A stretch of DNA of 64,000 nucleotides from Streptomyces sp. NBC_01446 (GTDB lineage Bacteria; Actinomycetota; Actinomycetes; Streptomycetales; Streptomycetaceae). A program made the translations under genes and the position numbers. This document shows, in pieces, positions 8,712 to 17,089 of this stretch. The notes under the pieces were generated by a model. That model saw only the letters and a program-made list of their open reading frames with translations. It did not search any database and had not been told where the DNA came from. Every line of letters begins with the position of its first letter. Position 1 is the stretch's first letter. The stretch lies in the NCBI RefSeq assembly GCF_026340095.1, contig NZ_JAPEPO010000002.1, forward strand, positions 248,001 to 312,000, in the 5' to 3' direction.

Positions 8712-9171
8712 TATCGACCCCCTCTACGGCGACTGCCCCGAACGCCTAGCCGCCTGGGCAGTTGGCCTGCTGCGTGCACAAGCCCCCGGCTGCGGGCGAG
8801 GAGTCCCAGAGCACCACAGCTGGAAGCACACTCCCGCCACCTACGTCGTCTGTGCACAGGACCGGGCCATCGACCCGCGCCTGCAACGGAAGATGGCCTC
8901 CCGCTGCACCGATGTGCGCGAGTGGCAGACGGGCCACTCCCCGTTCGTCGGGCAGCCCGATCTCCTCGTAGAACTCCTAGGGGAACTACTCTCGCCACCG
9001 ACACCCCGCGCAGTCGAGACGACGGAGTCACAACCACTCGTTGATCGCAGCGATGAGCACAGTCGCTTCGTAGCGGACGGCGAGTTTCACCTGACGGGCG
9101 GCGACCGCGCGGTCCAGCGCTACTTCACCACCCTCGCCGACCAACTGCCCGCCCACACCTGGCAGCCGTGA
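8712..9171 (+). pseudogene. Alpha/beta hydrolase, 3' part
   Basis: After the target duplicate the sequence continues DPLYGDCPERLAAWAV, then TPATYVVCAQDRAIDPRLQ and REWQTGHSPFVGQPDLLVE. This has the acid-loop (CAQDRAI) and catalytic His (TGHSPF) features of the alpha/beta hydrolase C-terminus. It is in frame with the 5' part at 7040..7410 once the IS and one TAT are removed. The frame stops at 9171, but the family part ends near 9000, and the last 50 codons look less protein-like. Confidence 0.8.
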
Positions 9172-9263
9172 CCGACGTCTCCTCGCCGCTGCCGCCACGC
9201 TTCCCGCGGGACTCGGGATCAGCCAGCCGTCCGCCATGCGGCTCTGCCGACGGCGCATCGGGT

Positions 9264-9830
9264 TCAGTCGGTGATGTACCAATTGCTCTTGAGGTACTCC
9301 AGGGTGCTGCTGCCGAGCTCGCTCTCGGAGAAAGTGACGGAGGCCCTGATCGCTTCGGTCGGGATCTCGACCTTGTCGGGAGCCAGCACAGCGACGCGCT
9401 GCGGGTCGACCGTCGCGGTTCGCAGGGCCTTCTTCTGCGCAGGCGAGATCATCTGGAACGTGACGATGAACGTCGACGTGCACGGGCCGAACCCCTGGTC
9501 CTCTGCCTGCTTCGCGGCGGGCCCGGCCACTTCGCAGACCGTGTCGATGTCCTCACGGCCCACAGCATGGAGGTACTGCTCGTACCGCTGGATCGCGCCC
9601 TCCTTCGTCCTGGGCACGGGCTGGTCCCCGGTCGGCTCGGCCGACGGCTTCTCGGTCCGAGGAGACGCGGACGGCGTGGCCGACGGTTCTTCGGGCCGCG
9701 CCGATTCGGACGACTGCGAAGGCTTCGCGGCCGTGGACGTGTCTTCTTCCGACTTCTCCGGACCACACGCGCACGCGGCCAGCGCCACGCAAGTCGATAC
9801 CGCCACACTCACCAGCGTCCGAACTCGCAT
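9264..9830 (-). CDS. Secreted lipoprotein, 188 aa
   Basis: The ATG at 9830 has GAGGGGG about 5 nt upstream. The signal peptide MRVRTLVSVAVSTCVALAAC ends in a lipobox (L-A-A-C), so the mature protein should be lipidated and held on the outer face of the membrane. A Ser/Thr/Pro/Glu-rich linker (residues 30-75) is followed by a compact domain of about 110 residues with two cysteines (TVCEVAG and GPCTST) that could form a disulfide. The ending LEYLKSNWYITD resembles NTF2/Rv0361-like actinobacterial lipoproteins, but I cannot assign a function. Confidence 0.85.
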   Translation of the reverse strand: MRVRTLVSVAVSTCVALAACACGPEKSEEDTSTAAKPSQSSESARPEEPSATPSASPRTEKPSAEPTGDQPVPRTKEGAIQRYEQYLHAVGREDIDTVCEVAGPAAKQAEDQGFGPCTSTFIVTFQMISPAQKKALRTATVDPQRVAVLAPDKVEIPTEAIRASVTFSESELGSSTLEYLKSNWYITD

Positions 9831-10186
9831 CCAGTCCCCCTCAGCAACAGTCGGCACAAAGGAGGACACGCGAGATCTGGGGGAACGGTTCCTGAGCCGG
9901 TCCGTATGGGGCATGTTCCGCGTCCCGAGGACCGCCGGGTCATAGGTATCCCAGACACGCCCCCAATCACGAATTTCCGCTATTGAGCCGCTACTCCGTC
10001 CCGCACCCGGGTCGTTGAATGCCGTCAGGTACGCATCCTGCCAAGTTACGGACCAGCGTCATGTGTTTGATCAGAACTGTCCACGGAGTCAGCTGACGCC
10101 TGGATCTCCGCGACAGCGCCCGACGGACCAGGTAGCCGGCTCATGATGGCAATGGACTGCCCTCCAAGACGCGGGAGATATTGCTG
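9831..10186. other. Intergenic DNA, nothing recognised
   Basis: Upstream region of the lipoprotein gene, which should hold its promoter. No recognisable gene, hairpin or repeat stands out. Confidence 0.4.
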
Positions 10187-10306
10187 TCAACTCGACTGCG
10201 GCAACAGAGGCACGCCGCCGGTGACCCAGCCGAAGGCAGGAATGATCAGGTCCTCTCCGAGGATCTCGATAACCGCCCTGGAGACGACTGGAGTCCAGCG
10301 CAGCAT
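10187..10306 (-). CDS. Small unknown protein, 39 aa
   Basis: An ATG overlaps the stop of the preceding truncated frame as TGATG, a typical translationally coupled arrangement. The product MLRWTPVVSRAVIEILGEDL... is 39 aa and moderately hydrophobic near its C-terminus (IIPAFGWVTGGVPLL), so membrane association is possible. I do not recognise it. The coupling to the upstream frame is the main reason to believe it. Confidence 0.35.
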   Translation of the reverse strand: MLRWTPVVSRAVIEILGEDLIIPAFGWVTGGVPLLPQSS

Positions 10307-10403
10307 CACGCCTCCTTCAGGCTGGCCAGCGAGCCGACCATCAGCATGGCCTGGTAGCTGATCACGGGCTTCCACGCCTGCGAAGCCTTGCCGTTGCTGA
10401 GGT
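10306..10403 (-). pseudogene. 3' end of a gene disrupted by the TnpB element
   Basis: Reading away from the TnpB element on the minus strand, the frame gives LSNGKASQAWKPVISYQAML, then MVGSLASLKEA and a stop, which reads like a genuine C-terminus. It abuts the inverted repeat at 10404, and no matching N-terminal part is visible beyond the other end at 12101. The element therefore seems to sit in, or replaced part of, this unknown gene. The function is unknown. Confidence 0.4.
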
Positions 10404-10580
10404 CATAGTCAGATCTCAGCAATCCGTGCGTTTGCGCACAGATGGTCCTTAACGGTGTCACCACAGCCCGAGCTGGGCGGTGGTGTCCTGTTGAAGGTCT
10501 CGCGGTTCCTTCCGCCTGTGGGGCGGGTTTGCGCCACCTGCCCGCACCGGGTCAGCTTTGCGGCTGGCCCGGCTGGCGCG
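10404..10580 (-). ncRNA. Predicted omegaRNA (reRNA) region
   Basis: By analogy with known TnpB systems the guide scaffold should span the last part of tnpB and the right end. This segment holds local inverted repeats (for example GCGCAAACGC near 10426-10440 and CCACCGCC...GGTGG-type pairing near 10465). The guide would be read from DNA just below 10404. I see no direct proof of the transcript limits. Confidence 0.3.
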
Positions 10581-11939
10581 GGTCTTCTGGTCGGCTCCAC
10601 GCGGTTTCGGCACGCTGGGCGTGCCCCGGTCTCCGGCCACTCCGGTACCGGTTGTGCCGGCCGATGCGAGGTCGGCGAGGTTACGGGCAGCGTTCTCGTC
10701 CCGGTCGATGACCAGGCCGCACGCGTCGCAGGAGAACACTCGGACGTGCAGGGGCAGTTTGGCTTTCACCGTCTTGCACGACGAGCAGGTTTTCGAGGAC
10801 GGGTACCAGCGCGAGGCGACGACCGTGGGGCAGGCGTTGCGCTGGCCTTTGTAGGTGAGCTGACGGCGGATCTCTGCGAATCCGGCATCGGCGATCTTCC
10901 GTGCCAGACGGCGGTTGCGGAGCATGCCGGCGACGTTGAGGTCTTCGACCACGACGGTGCCGTACTCGGCACGCACGGCGGTGGTGAGCTTGTGCAGGGC
11001 GTCTTCGCGGAGGTTCGCCACGCGGTGGTGCACGCGGTTGCGTTCGGCGTTCGCCTTGACCCATCGTTTCGATGGTTCCCGGCGGATGGTCTTGCCGGTG
11101 GCGGGGTCGTGCACGGCCGGCCCCTGGCGGCGCGACACACGACGGGACAGACGCCGCAGCCGCTTTTGTTCGCCCTCGTAGTGCTTGGGGTTGTCGACGT
11201 AACCGATCTGTCCGGCACTGTCGGCCATCACCGCGAGCACCTTCACCCCGAGGTCGATACCGACTGCGACACCAGGACGGGCCACGGGGGTGATCTCCAG
11301 CTTGACCTCGGTCTGGAAGGACACGAACCAGCGGCCCCGCTCATGCCGCACCGTCGCGGACAGGATGCGTGCCATTCCGGCCTGCACGCGGGCCACAAGC
11401 TTGACGGTGGACTCATGGGTGCGGATGGTTCCGAGCACCGGCAGCGTCACGTGCCCCTCGTCGGCCACGCGGATGCTACCGGTGGTGAACCGGCACGCAA
11501 GACGGGCCTTGCGCTTGGACTTGAAACGTGGCGTACCCATGCGGGCGCCCTTGCGGCGGCCGTTCTTCGACTTCGCGTAGTTGTCGAACGCGGCAGCCGC
11601 GTTGGCCAGGCCGGTGCTGTACGCCTCCTTGGAGTTCTCGTGCCACCAGTCGGCATAGCGCGGATCGGTGCGCTTGACCTGGTTGAACTCCTTACGCAGC
11701 GCGGGCAGCGACCACGGCCGCCACGGCGTCAGCTCCTCCTCGGCGACCCCGTACGAGGCTTCCGAATTCCGCTGCCACCACGAGGCCGTCACCCAGCCGA
11801 CAGCCCAGTTGTACGCGCCCCGAGCAGCCCCGCAGTGCGACCGCAGCGCGGATTCCTCAGTCACATTCGGGTCCAGGGCGAAACGGAACGCCTGCACCAC
11901 AAAGCCCGGCTGCGCCTGGAACTTCTTCACCCTGAACAC
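10458..11939 (-). CDS. tnpB: TnpB RNA-guided nuclease, full length
   Basis: 493 aa. Features: N-terminal recognition part (FRVKKFQAQPGFVVQAFRF, RGAYNWAVGW); RuvC-I Asp in VGIDLGVKVLAVM; RuvC-II Glu in GTVVVEDLNVAGM; zinc finger CSSCK...FSCDACG; RuvC-III Asp in IDRDENAARNLADL. All residues needed for an active nuclease appear present. TnpB cuts DNA guided by an RNA made from the element's right end and preserves the transposon after excision. The GTG at 11939 directly follows GAGGGG; an in-frame GTG at 11930 has better spacing and may be the true start. The C-terminal 60 residues are basic and low in complexity, as often seen where the guide-RNA scaffold overlaps the coding region. Confidence 0.92.
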   Translation of the reverse strand: MFRVKKFQAQPGFVVQAFRFALDPNVTEESALRSHCGAARGAYNWAVGWVTASWWQRNSEASYGVAEEELTPWRPWSLPALRKEFNQVKRTDPRYADWWHENSKEAYSTGLANAAAAFDNYAKSKNGRRKGARMGTPRFKSKRKARLACRFTTGSIRVADEGHVTLPVLGTIRTHESTVKLVARVQAGMARILSATVRHERGRWFVSFQTEVKLEITPVARPGVAVGIDLGVKVLAVMADSAGQIGYVDNPKHYEGEQKRLRRLSRRVSRRQGPAVHDPATGKTIRREPSKRWVKANAERNRVHHRVANLREDALHKLTTAVRAEYGTVVVEDLNVAGMLRNRRLARKIADAGFAEIRRQLTYKGQRNACPTVVASRWYPSSKTCSSCKTVKAKLPLHVRVFSCDACGLVIDRDENAARNLADLASAGTTGTGVAGDRGTPSVPKPRGADQKTRASRASRKADPVRAGGANPPHRRKEPRDLQQDTTAQLGLW

Positions 11940-12276
11940 CCCCTCACTAGACAGTCATTGACTATGCACCACGCATCATGGAACAGATCAACGGATGAGG
12001 CAAAAGCCCTGGATGCCTGGCGGGACGAGCACCCCAAGCGTCAGAGAAAAGAAGACGTTCGTTGAGATCCGACTATGCATCCCGCAGCAGTTGTTAGCCC
12101 CCTGCGACCCGGACGACAGGCGGCGCCCACCGAGCCCGCCCGCGGGTCCCGACATGCGGCTACCGCACCCGCGTCACGATCACCACGGCATGACGGGTTG
12201 TACCTGCCAGCACCTCAACCACCAGACCATGCGACGTCGTCACGTACGACTCGCCGCCAGACAGCACGGCTGCTGG

Positions 12277-12585
12277 TCAGAGGTCGAGGACGGCGCGTAG
12301 GGCCTGGTCGACGCGGGCCATGGTGGCGGGGTCGACGGTGCCGCGGTGGGTCGCCTCGGCGAAGCGGACGGCGCGCAGTTGTTGGAGGTTCACGGCGACT
12401 GCGGTGCAGGGGATCGGGTCGGCAATGACGACGGACATGGCGGTGTCGGGGTAGCGGCCGGCGGGGTGCAGCACGATCGTGAGGACGGCTCCGTACGCCT
12501 CGTCGAGGCCGGTCAGGGACACCACCAGGACGTGACGGTCATCGGGCAGGGACCAGACATCCCCGCGCTTGATCTCCCCTGTCAC
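12277..12585 (-). CDS. MazF/PemK-like toxin
   Basis: 102 aa from a GTG at 12585 that overlaps the antitoxin stop as GTGA. The sequence VTGEIKRGDVWSLPDD at the start and VLVVSLTGLDEAYGAVLTIV fit the PemK/MazF endoribonuclease fold (conserved GDVW near the N-terminus). Such toxins cleave mRNA and are neutralised by the co-expressed antitoxin. It lacks the classic R-P-V-V string after the first strand, so catalytic activity is uncertain; it may be a divergent member. Confidence 0.75.
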   Translation of the reverse strand: MTGEIKRGDVWSLPDDRHVLVVSLTGLDEAYGAVLTIVLHPAGRYPDTAMSVVIADPIPCTAVAVNLQQLRAVRFAEATHRGTVDPATMARVDQALRAVLDL

Positions 12586-12779
12586 AGACTGTCGCCCTCG
12601 CCCGCCAGGTCCTGGCCGAGGCCGAGCGCGGCGAGCTGGTGACCGGCGTCGAGGGTCGCGGCGCGGCGGGCGGCGCGGACGATGTAGGCATTGGTGCTCA
12701 GACCGGCCGCCTTCGCCGCCTGCCTGATCGCGGGTGCGAGCTCGTCGGGCACGCGCAGCGTCATCGGGGTAATCGACAT
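12582..12779 (-). CDS. Ribbon-helix-helix antitoxin
   Basis: 65 aa beginning MSITPMTLRVPDELAPAIRQ, a short beta strand then two helices (AAKAAGLSTNAYIVRAARRA), the pattern of RHH/Arc-type DNA-binding proteins. It stands directly before the MazF-like gene with a 4-bp overlap, the usual antitoxin-first order. It probably binds its own promoter just upstream of 12779 and represses the pair. Confidence 0.8.
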   Translation of the reverse strand: MSITPMTLRVPDELAPAIRQAAKAAGLSTNAYIVRAARRAATLDAGHQLAALGLGQDLAGEGDSL

Positions 12780-13319
12780 GACACCAGACTAGACACCACA
12801 AAGCGGTGGCGTCACGTAATGGCAGCGATTTGCCCGGCCCTGGCGCCTACGCCCGTGACAGTCAGGCAGCGGCGGTCACAGACCGGTGCCGTAAAGGGGC
12901 ACTGCCCCGGTAGCGGCGGGCGGCAAGACCGTGATCGAGGGCTTCGCCGATCGCCTCACACAGCGACGCCTGGACGTCTGCGGCGGCACCCCGTCAGGTC
13001 CGCGCACACGCCTTCGACCGCCGTCAGCCCTGCCGCTCTGGACTCGCGGTCCGGAAAGGACTTGCCTGACCCCGGCGCTGCGCCGATGTACGTCAATGAT
13101 TCAACGGGCCTCGTGCTCGGCGACGACGGCCTGCTCGCCTATCCCACCAGCGGCTGAGCTTGCTGTCGATGACGCCACACCGGCGTTCGGCCTAGCCCGA
13201 GGAACCGGCCTCGGCGTCCGTGACACCGAGTCGCGGCCTAACCGAGGAACTGGTGCCCGGAGTACCGAAGTTGGCCGTTCGGATCGCCGCGGCTGTTGGC
13301 AACGGCATTCCTCTCCCAC
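12780..13319. other. Intergenic/decayed DNA
   Basis: No supported gene. The promoter of the toxin-antitoxin pair should be at its left end. A plus-strand frame ending YVNDSTGLVLGDDGLLAYPT near 13090-13157 reads as if it might be a protein remnant, but I cannot place it. Confidence 0.35.
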
Positions 13320-13722
13320 TTAGAAGTCATCTCGTTTGATGAGTCGGCGGTAGCAGATGAGGGTGCAGGCGATGCTTGTGAAGGCGAGGAAGTGCTGGGC
13401 TTTGCGCTCGTAGCGTCGGTGGAGGCGGCGGCTGCCGGCGAGCCAGGCCGTGGTGCGTTCGACGGTCCAGCGGTGGCGGCCCAGTCGCTGTGAACTCGAC
13501 TCTTTTCCGCGCGATGCGGTGCTGGGTGCCGCGCTGGTGTAACCATCGTTGCAGGTGGGGGGTGGTCGTAGCCGTTGTCGGCGTGGTGCTTTGCGGGCTT
13601 GCGTCGTCGGCGTCCGCGGCGGGAGCGGATCGGCGGCATCTCTTGCACGAGGGGGATCAGGGCCTGGCTGTCGTGCACGTTCGCCCCCGAGATTGCGACG
13701 GACAGCGCCTGTGGGAGCGGAG
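13320..13722 (-). pseudogene. IS5-family transposase, 3' fragment with frameshift
   Basis: The minus strand first reads SVAISGANVHDSQALIPLVQ and RRGRRRRKPAKHHADNGYDH in one frame, then shifts near 13540 to RHRWTVERTTAWLAGSRRLH and HFLAFTSIACTLICYRRL before the stop. This is the C-terminal half of an IS5-group DDE transposase, with the late Glu in TVERT. The first catalytic Asp and the N-terminus are missing and the frame is broken, so it is dead. Confidence 0.85.
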
Positions 13723-13821
13723 CACAGTCGGGTGCCTTGATTGGGCAACACGAACCCCGGGGAGCCGGAATAGGATGAATAGGGACATAAGCATCGCTCG
13801 CCGACTGTCAGGGAGCGGCAG

Positions 13822-15792
13822 ATGGACGCCTCGGACGAACTCCTTCGAAGCACTGCTCCGTCGGCTCTTCTGACCATGGACGGTGCCATCCACAGCCTCA
13901 ATGCCGCGATGGCCAGGACGCTGGGCAGGTCAGCGGAGCAATGCGTGGGTCGTGACTTCGGTAATCTGTTGCCCGCGAGCCAGCGGCTGTCAGCCGAGAG
14001 TCTCTTGGCCCACGCCGCCACGACGAGGACGGTCGTGATGAGGGTGCTGGAGTTCCCCGGGCCGGGCCAAGCATCCGTTATCTGCTTGATCGAGGCGCGG
14101 GCAGTGAATGATCCCACAGGTGGCGAGCAGCTCGTCTGGGTGCACTCGTTGCACGCTGAGAACGACCTGAGCGGTCTGCTGATTACGTTCCGATTGGCGG
14201 CCAAGGCCGCCAATCTCGGTCTGTGCATGTGCGCACCCCATGACCACCAGGTGGAGTGGATGGGCGGCGCACCCGCCCTGGCGTTGCTGTTCCCGGAGGC
14301 CTCGGCGTCCTTGTCCAGCGTAGTGCGGCGAACCCACCCGGATGACCGGGAGGCCCTGCGGCGGCTCGTGCGTACGGCCGCCGTCCAGTCCCCCTGGATC
14401 GGGTTGCGGTACCTCACTGAGAACGACGACTGGCACCATCTGACCTGCCAGGCCCGTCGGATCAACCTGGGATACGGCGGCCCAGAGCGGACCTTCGCGG
14501 TGGTCCGGGACGACACTCAGCGGCAAGCGCGCCGACGGAGAGCGCTGGTCGCGCTGAGTGCTGAGCGACAGCGCGCCGACGAGGTCGCCGACTTCTCCTC
14601 CGCCCTGATCACCGCAGCCACGGAGCAAGAACTGCAGCAGGTCGTCCTGACCCGGCTCGCTGCGACCTTCGGTGGCACCGGCGCCGCGCTGGTGCTCGTC
14701 GACGAAGGCCGCCTGCGCGCCTTCTCCGATGCCGGGATCCCGCTGCCGGTGGCCAAAGCTCTGCAAGACCTGTCTCTGGACGCTCCGAACCCGCTCACAT
14801 ATGCGATCCGCACCGGCAAGCCACAGTTCATTCCCAACCAGAATGAATACATCCGCCGCTGGTCGCACAGTGTCACATTGCCGTGGATCGACCAGATCGG
14901 CGCCAACTTTGCTGTCTCAACAAGCCCCCTCAGCCCGCTCGGCGATCAACCGCTCGGGGCCTGGGGGGTGACCTACGACAGCGAGCACCACTCGTCCCCG
15001 CACGAGCGTGCCCTCATGACCACTCTGACTGATCTAGCCGGCCAGGCACTGAAACGCATCAGATTGCAAAAGGCACGTATCGAGCTGGCTACGGCGCTTC
15101 AGCAGACCATGCTCCCCACGCTACCGGAGCACCTTCCAGGCCTGGAGGTCGCCGCTCGCTACCGACCGAGCCAGGACGGGCTCGACATCGGCGGAGACTG
15201 GTACGACGCCTTCGTCATGCCCGACGGCGCGGTCGCCCTGGAGATCGGTGACGCTCAAGGGCACGACGTGGACGCTGCCGCTCTTATGGGACAAGTGCGC
15301 TCGTCCGTGCGCGCGATCGCCGCCCACGAACCAGATCCGGGAACCATTCTGAAGCGCGCCAACGAGTTGCTCGTCACGATGGGCGTCGAACGCTTCGCCA
15401 GCTGCACCATGCTGCATCTCGATACCCCCGACGGAAAGGTCACTGGCACCAGCGCCGGCCACGTGCCGCTGCTGTGTGCGCACAAGGACGGCAGTCACGA
15501 CGTCCGCGAGCTGCCGGGAGGGCCGGTTCTGGGAGTCGTGCCCGAGGCCGATTACGCCGAGGTGACCTTCACCCTGGACGAGGACAGCGCGCTGGTCATG
15601 GTCACCGACGGCGTGGTGGAAGCGCCCGGCTTGACGTTGGATGCCGGGCTGGAGTTGGCCGGATCACTGGCTGGCAAAGCCCTCCACGCCGGGCTGAACG
15701 CAGAGGCGACCGCTGACCGAATCCTCGACGCAGCGATCGCGGTGGACCACATTGATGATGTGGCTGTACTGGTCATCCGACGCACAGGATGA
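13822..15792 (+). CDS. PAS-GAF-SpoIIE/PP2C serine phosphatase
   Basis: 656 aa. An N-terminal PAS-like sensor (residues about 5-110), a second PAS-like domain (120-235, ending GPERTFAVVRDDTQRQ), a GAF domain (about 255-415, ERQRADEVADFSSALITAAT onward) and a C-terminal PP2C/SpoIIE phosphatase (430-655). Phosphatase metal-binding motifs are visible: LDIGGDWYDAFVMPDG, IGDAQGHDVDAAALMGQVR, TSAGHVPLL and MVTDGVVE. Such proteins dephosphorylate anti-sigma-factor antagonists (STAS proteins) in response to a signal sensed by PAS/GAF and so switch on stress sigma factors. AGGGAG lies upstream of the ATG. No kinase or STAS gene is adjacent; a STAS protein is at 58988. It is cytosolic, with no membrane segment. 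Confidence 0.95.
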   Translation: MDASDELLRSTAPSALLTMDGAIHSLNAAMARTLGRSAEQCVGRDFGNLLPASQRLSAESLLAHAATTRTVVMRVLEFPGPGQASVICLIEARAVNDPTGGEQLVWVHSLHAENDLSGLLITFRLAAKAANLGLCMCAPHDHQVEWMGGAPALALLFPEASASLSSVVRRTHPDDREALRRLVRTAAVQSPWIGLRYLTENDDWHHLTCQARRINLGYGGPERTFAVVRDDTQRQARRRRALVALSAERQRADEVADFSSALITAATEQELQQVVLTRLAATFGGTGAALVLVDEGRLRAFSDAGIPLPVAKALQDLSLDAPNPLTYAIRTGKPQFIPNQNEYIRRWSHSVTLPWIDQIGANFAVSTSPLSPLGDQPLGAWGVTYDSEHHSSPHERALMTTLTDLAGQALKRIRLQKARIELATALQQTMLPTLPEHLPGLEVAARYRPSQDGLDIGGDWYDAFVMPDGAVALEIGDAQGHDVDAAALMGQVRSSVRAIAAHEPDPGTILKRANELLVTMGVERFASCTMLHLDTPDGKVTGTSAGHVPLLCAHKDGSHDVRELPGGPVLGVVPEADYAEVTFTLDEDSALVMVTDGVVEAPGLTLDAGLELAGSLAGKALHAGLNAEATADRILDAAIAVDHIDDVAVLVIRRTG

Positions 15793-16071
15793 CGCCCGGA
15801 GTGGCCGGCCGACAGGGTGCAGCGCAGCGTGCTCTCCGGCTGCTGGATGAAGCAGATGCCGGGGATCTCGATGTGCTCGGCTGTGGCAGCGCGCTTCGGG
15901 CTCATCGGTCGCCTCCCGCGAACTGTTCGAGGCCGAGCAGCGCGCGCCCCAGTGCGCTCACCGTGAGGGACGCCGCGAGGCAACTCGGGCTCAAGCCATC
16001 GCACAGGATCGCTTCCGCCTCGTCCACCGCGCGCTCCCGTGATGCACGCTCCGGCCCGCTCGGCGCCTTTT
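15793..16071. other. Short decayed spacer
   Basis: Between the phosphatase stop and the ISAzo13 scrap. No recognisable gene. Confidence 0.35.
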
Positions 16072-16443
16072 CGACACTGGATGACCGGCATCGGTCAGCT
16101 CCCGGGACAAGTCCCGCAGCGAGGCAGTGGTCCAGCGCAGCGGGGACACCGGATCACCCACCTCACGCGGCTCGATCAACAACTCGGGAGCCGCCACCAG
16201 ACCAGGGTCGCGTTCGGCAGCGCACTTGCGCCCGCCGCCCGGTCTGCGCACCCGACCCAACGCCTCTGCTCCGACCGCGAGTTCCTCACGCCCTCGTGCG
16301 ACCGTCGACTCCGAGACCTCCGCCAGCCTGGCCACGGCCGCGATCCCGCCATGCCCCAGAGCCCCCGCCTCGGAAGCCAGATACAGACGGCGCTGCCGCT
16401 CGTCCAGATGCGGGAGCACCGTCGCGAACTTCGCATCCAGCAC
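16072..16443 (-). pseudogene. ISAzo13-family transposase, N-terminal fragment
   Basis: About 124 codons read FATVLPHLDERQRRLYLASE, then GHGGIAAVARLAEVSESTVA, RRPGGGRK and DPVSPLRWTTASLRDLSREL, the signature N-terminal region of ISAzo13-family transposases (HTH part and the SPLRWT motif). Homology ends after TDAGHPVSK, and the DDE catalytic domain is gone. The scrap is followed on its other side by a tnpB-type right-end palindrome. Confidence 0.8.
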
Positions 16444-16463
16444 TGCCAGGACTTCATCCGGAG

Positions 16464-16512
16464 CCCTGGAGGGTGGAGAATCTCCTCCCTCCAGGGAGGG
16501 GAGCCTTCAAAA
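16464..16512. repeat. Solo tnpB-type right-end palindrome (A)
   Basis: CCCTGGAGGG-T-GGAG-AAT-CTCC-T-CCCTCCAGGG (16464-16496) is a near-perfect 33-nt hairpin with one T/T mismatch pair. It contains GAATCTCC and is followed by GGAGCCTTCAA. The pattern GAATC + hairpin + GGAG...TCAA is what I associate with right ends of actinobacterial IS200/IS605 tnpB elements. No tnpB is adjacent. Confidence 0.55.
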
Positions 16513-16577
16513 CAGCCCAACTGCATGGCAGCACCGAGGTATCGGCCCGAATCCGGCAGTAGTTAAATTACGGGTCC

Positions 16578-16863
16578 TCACCAACTGGTCTCCGCCGCAA
16601 AGTACTTCGCGGCCCTCCGCAGGATCTCCCACTCGAGCTCGAGTTCCTTCATCCGCGCCCGCAGCTGCCGGTACTCCTTCTCCATCGCGGTGGCCTCCAC
16701 CGCCCCGGGCCGGGCACCCTGCTCGGCATCCCGCACCCACTGTGCGGAGCGTCTCGTGGTTGACGCCCAGGTCCTTGGCCACCGACGCGTACGTCCCACC
16801 CGGGCTCGAGTGATACAGCGCGACGGCATCTGCCCGGAACTCAGGCGAGTACTTCCTCCCCCA
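16578..16863 (-). pseudogene. IS3-family orfA fragment with frameshift
   Basis: WGRKYSPEFRADAVALYHSS and YASVAKDLGVNHETLRT in one frame shift near 16740 into WVRDAEQGARPGAVEATAME and RARMKELELEWEILRRAAKY in another. Together they make an IS3-type OrfA (HTH plus coiled coil), but the frame is broken and OrfB is absent. Confidence 0.85.
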
Positions 16864-17089
16864 CTGCGTCGACCGCCGTGGGCGAGCGGCGCGATGTCGG
16901 GCTCGACACGGCCGACGGCGGTTCTGGTGCGGCGGCCGCCGCGCGGGCTTGACGTACGGTGCGGTCGGCGACGTGGGTGAGCCTGCCCGCGACCGCCAGG
17001 ACGGCACCGAGCCAGCCTTTGGTGGGCAGCTCTGAGTCATCCGGCGACGTCGACCGGATGATGTCTTCGCGAGGATCGTGGCTCAGCAT
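16841..17089 (-). CDS. Possible 82-aa protein coupled to the FUSC gene
   Basis: The ATG at 17089 overlaps the FUSC stop (ATGCTGA), which suggests translational coupling. The N-terminus MLSHDPREDIIRSTSPDDSE then ELPTKGWLGAVLAVAGR faintly recalls the start of YihY/BrkB-type membrane proteins, but the rest is Ala/Pro/Ser-rich and unlike them. It also overlaps the IS3 scrap. Most likely it is the stub of a gene truncated by that insertion. Confidence 0.3.
   Translation of the reverse strand: MLSHDPREDIIRSTSPDDSELPTKGWLGAVLAVAGRLTHVADRTVRQARAAAAAPEPPSAVSSPTSRRSPTAVDAVGEEVLA

Larger units (their letters stand above)
10404..12101 (-). mobile_element. TnpB-only transposon (IS1341-like) with terminal inverted repeats
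   Basis: A complete tnpB on the minus strand is bracketed by CATAGTCAGATCTCA (10404-10418) and TGAGATCCGACTATG (12063-12077), a 15-bp inverted repeat with one mismatch. The upstream limit is set by comparison with the partial copy at 1625..2109: identity stops at 12101. No tnpA is present, so movement would need a transposase in trans. Inverted repeats of this sort are not typical of the IS200/IS605 family, which uses subterminal hairpins, so the family placement is tentative. Confidence 0.7.

Noticed and set aside
9028..9165. Minus-strand frame ending RQVKLAVRYEATVLIAAINEWL, resembling a transposase C-terminus
   Set aside because: The ending is suggestive, but the upstream part overlaps the hydrolase tail and I could not tie it to a specific family. 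Only about 45 codons are involved.
12130..12270. Minus-strand 35-codon frame after the toxin (VLSGGESYVTTSHGLVVEVL)
   Set aside because: Too short, without a ribosome site or coupling to the toxin gene.
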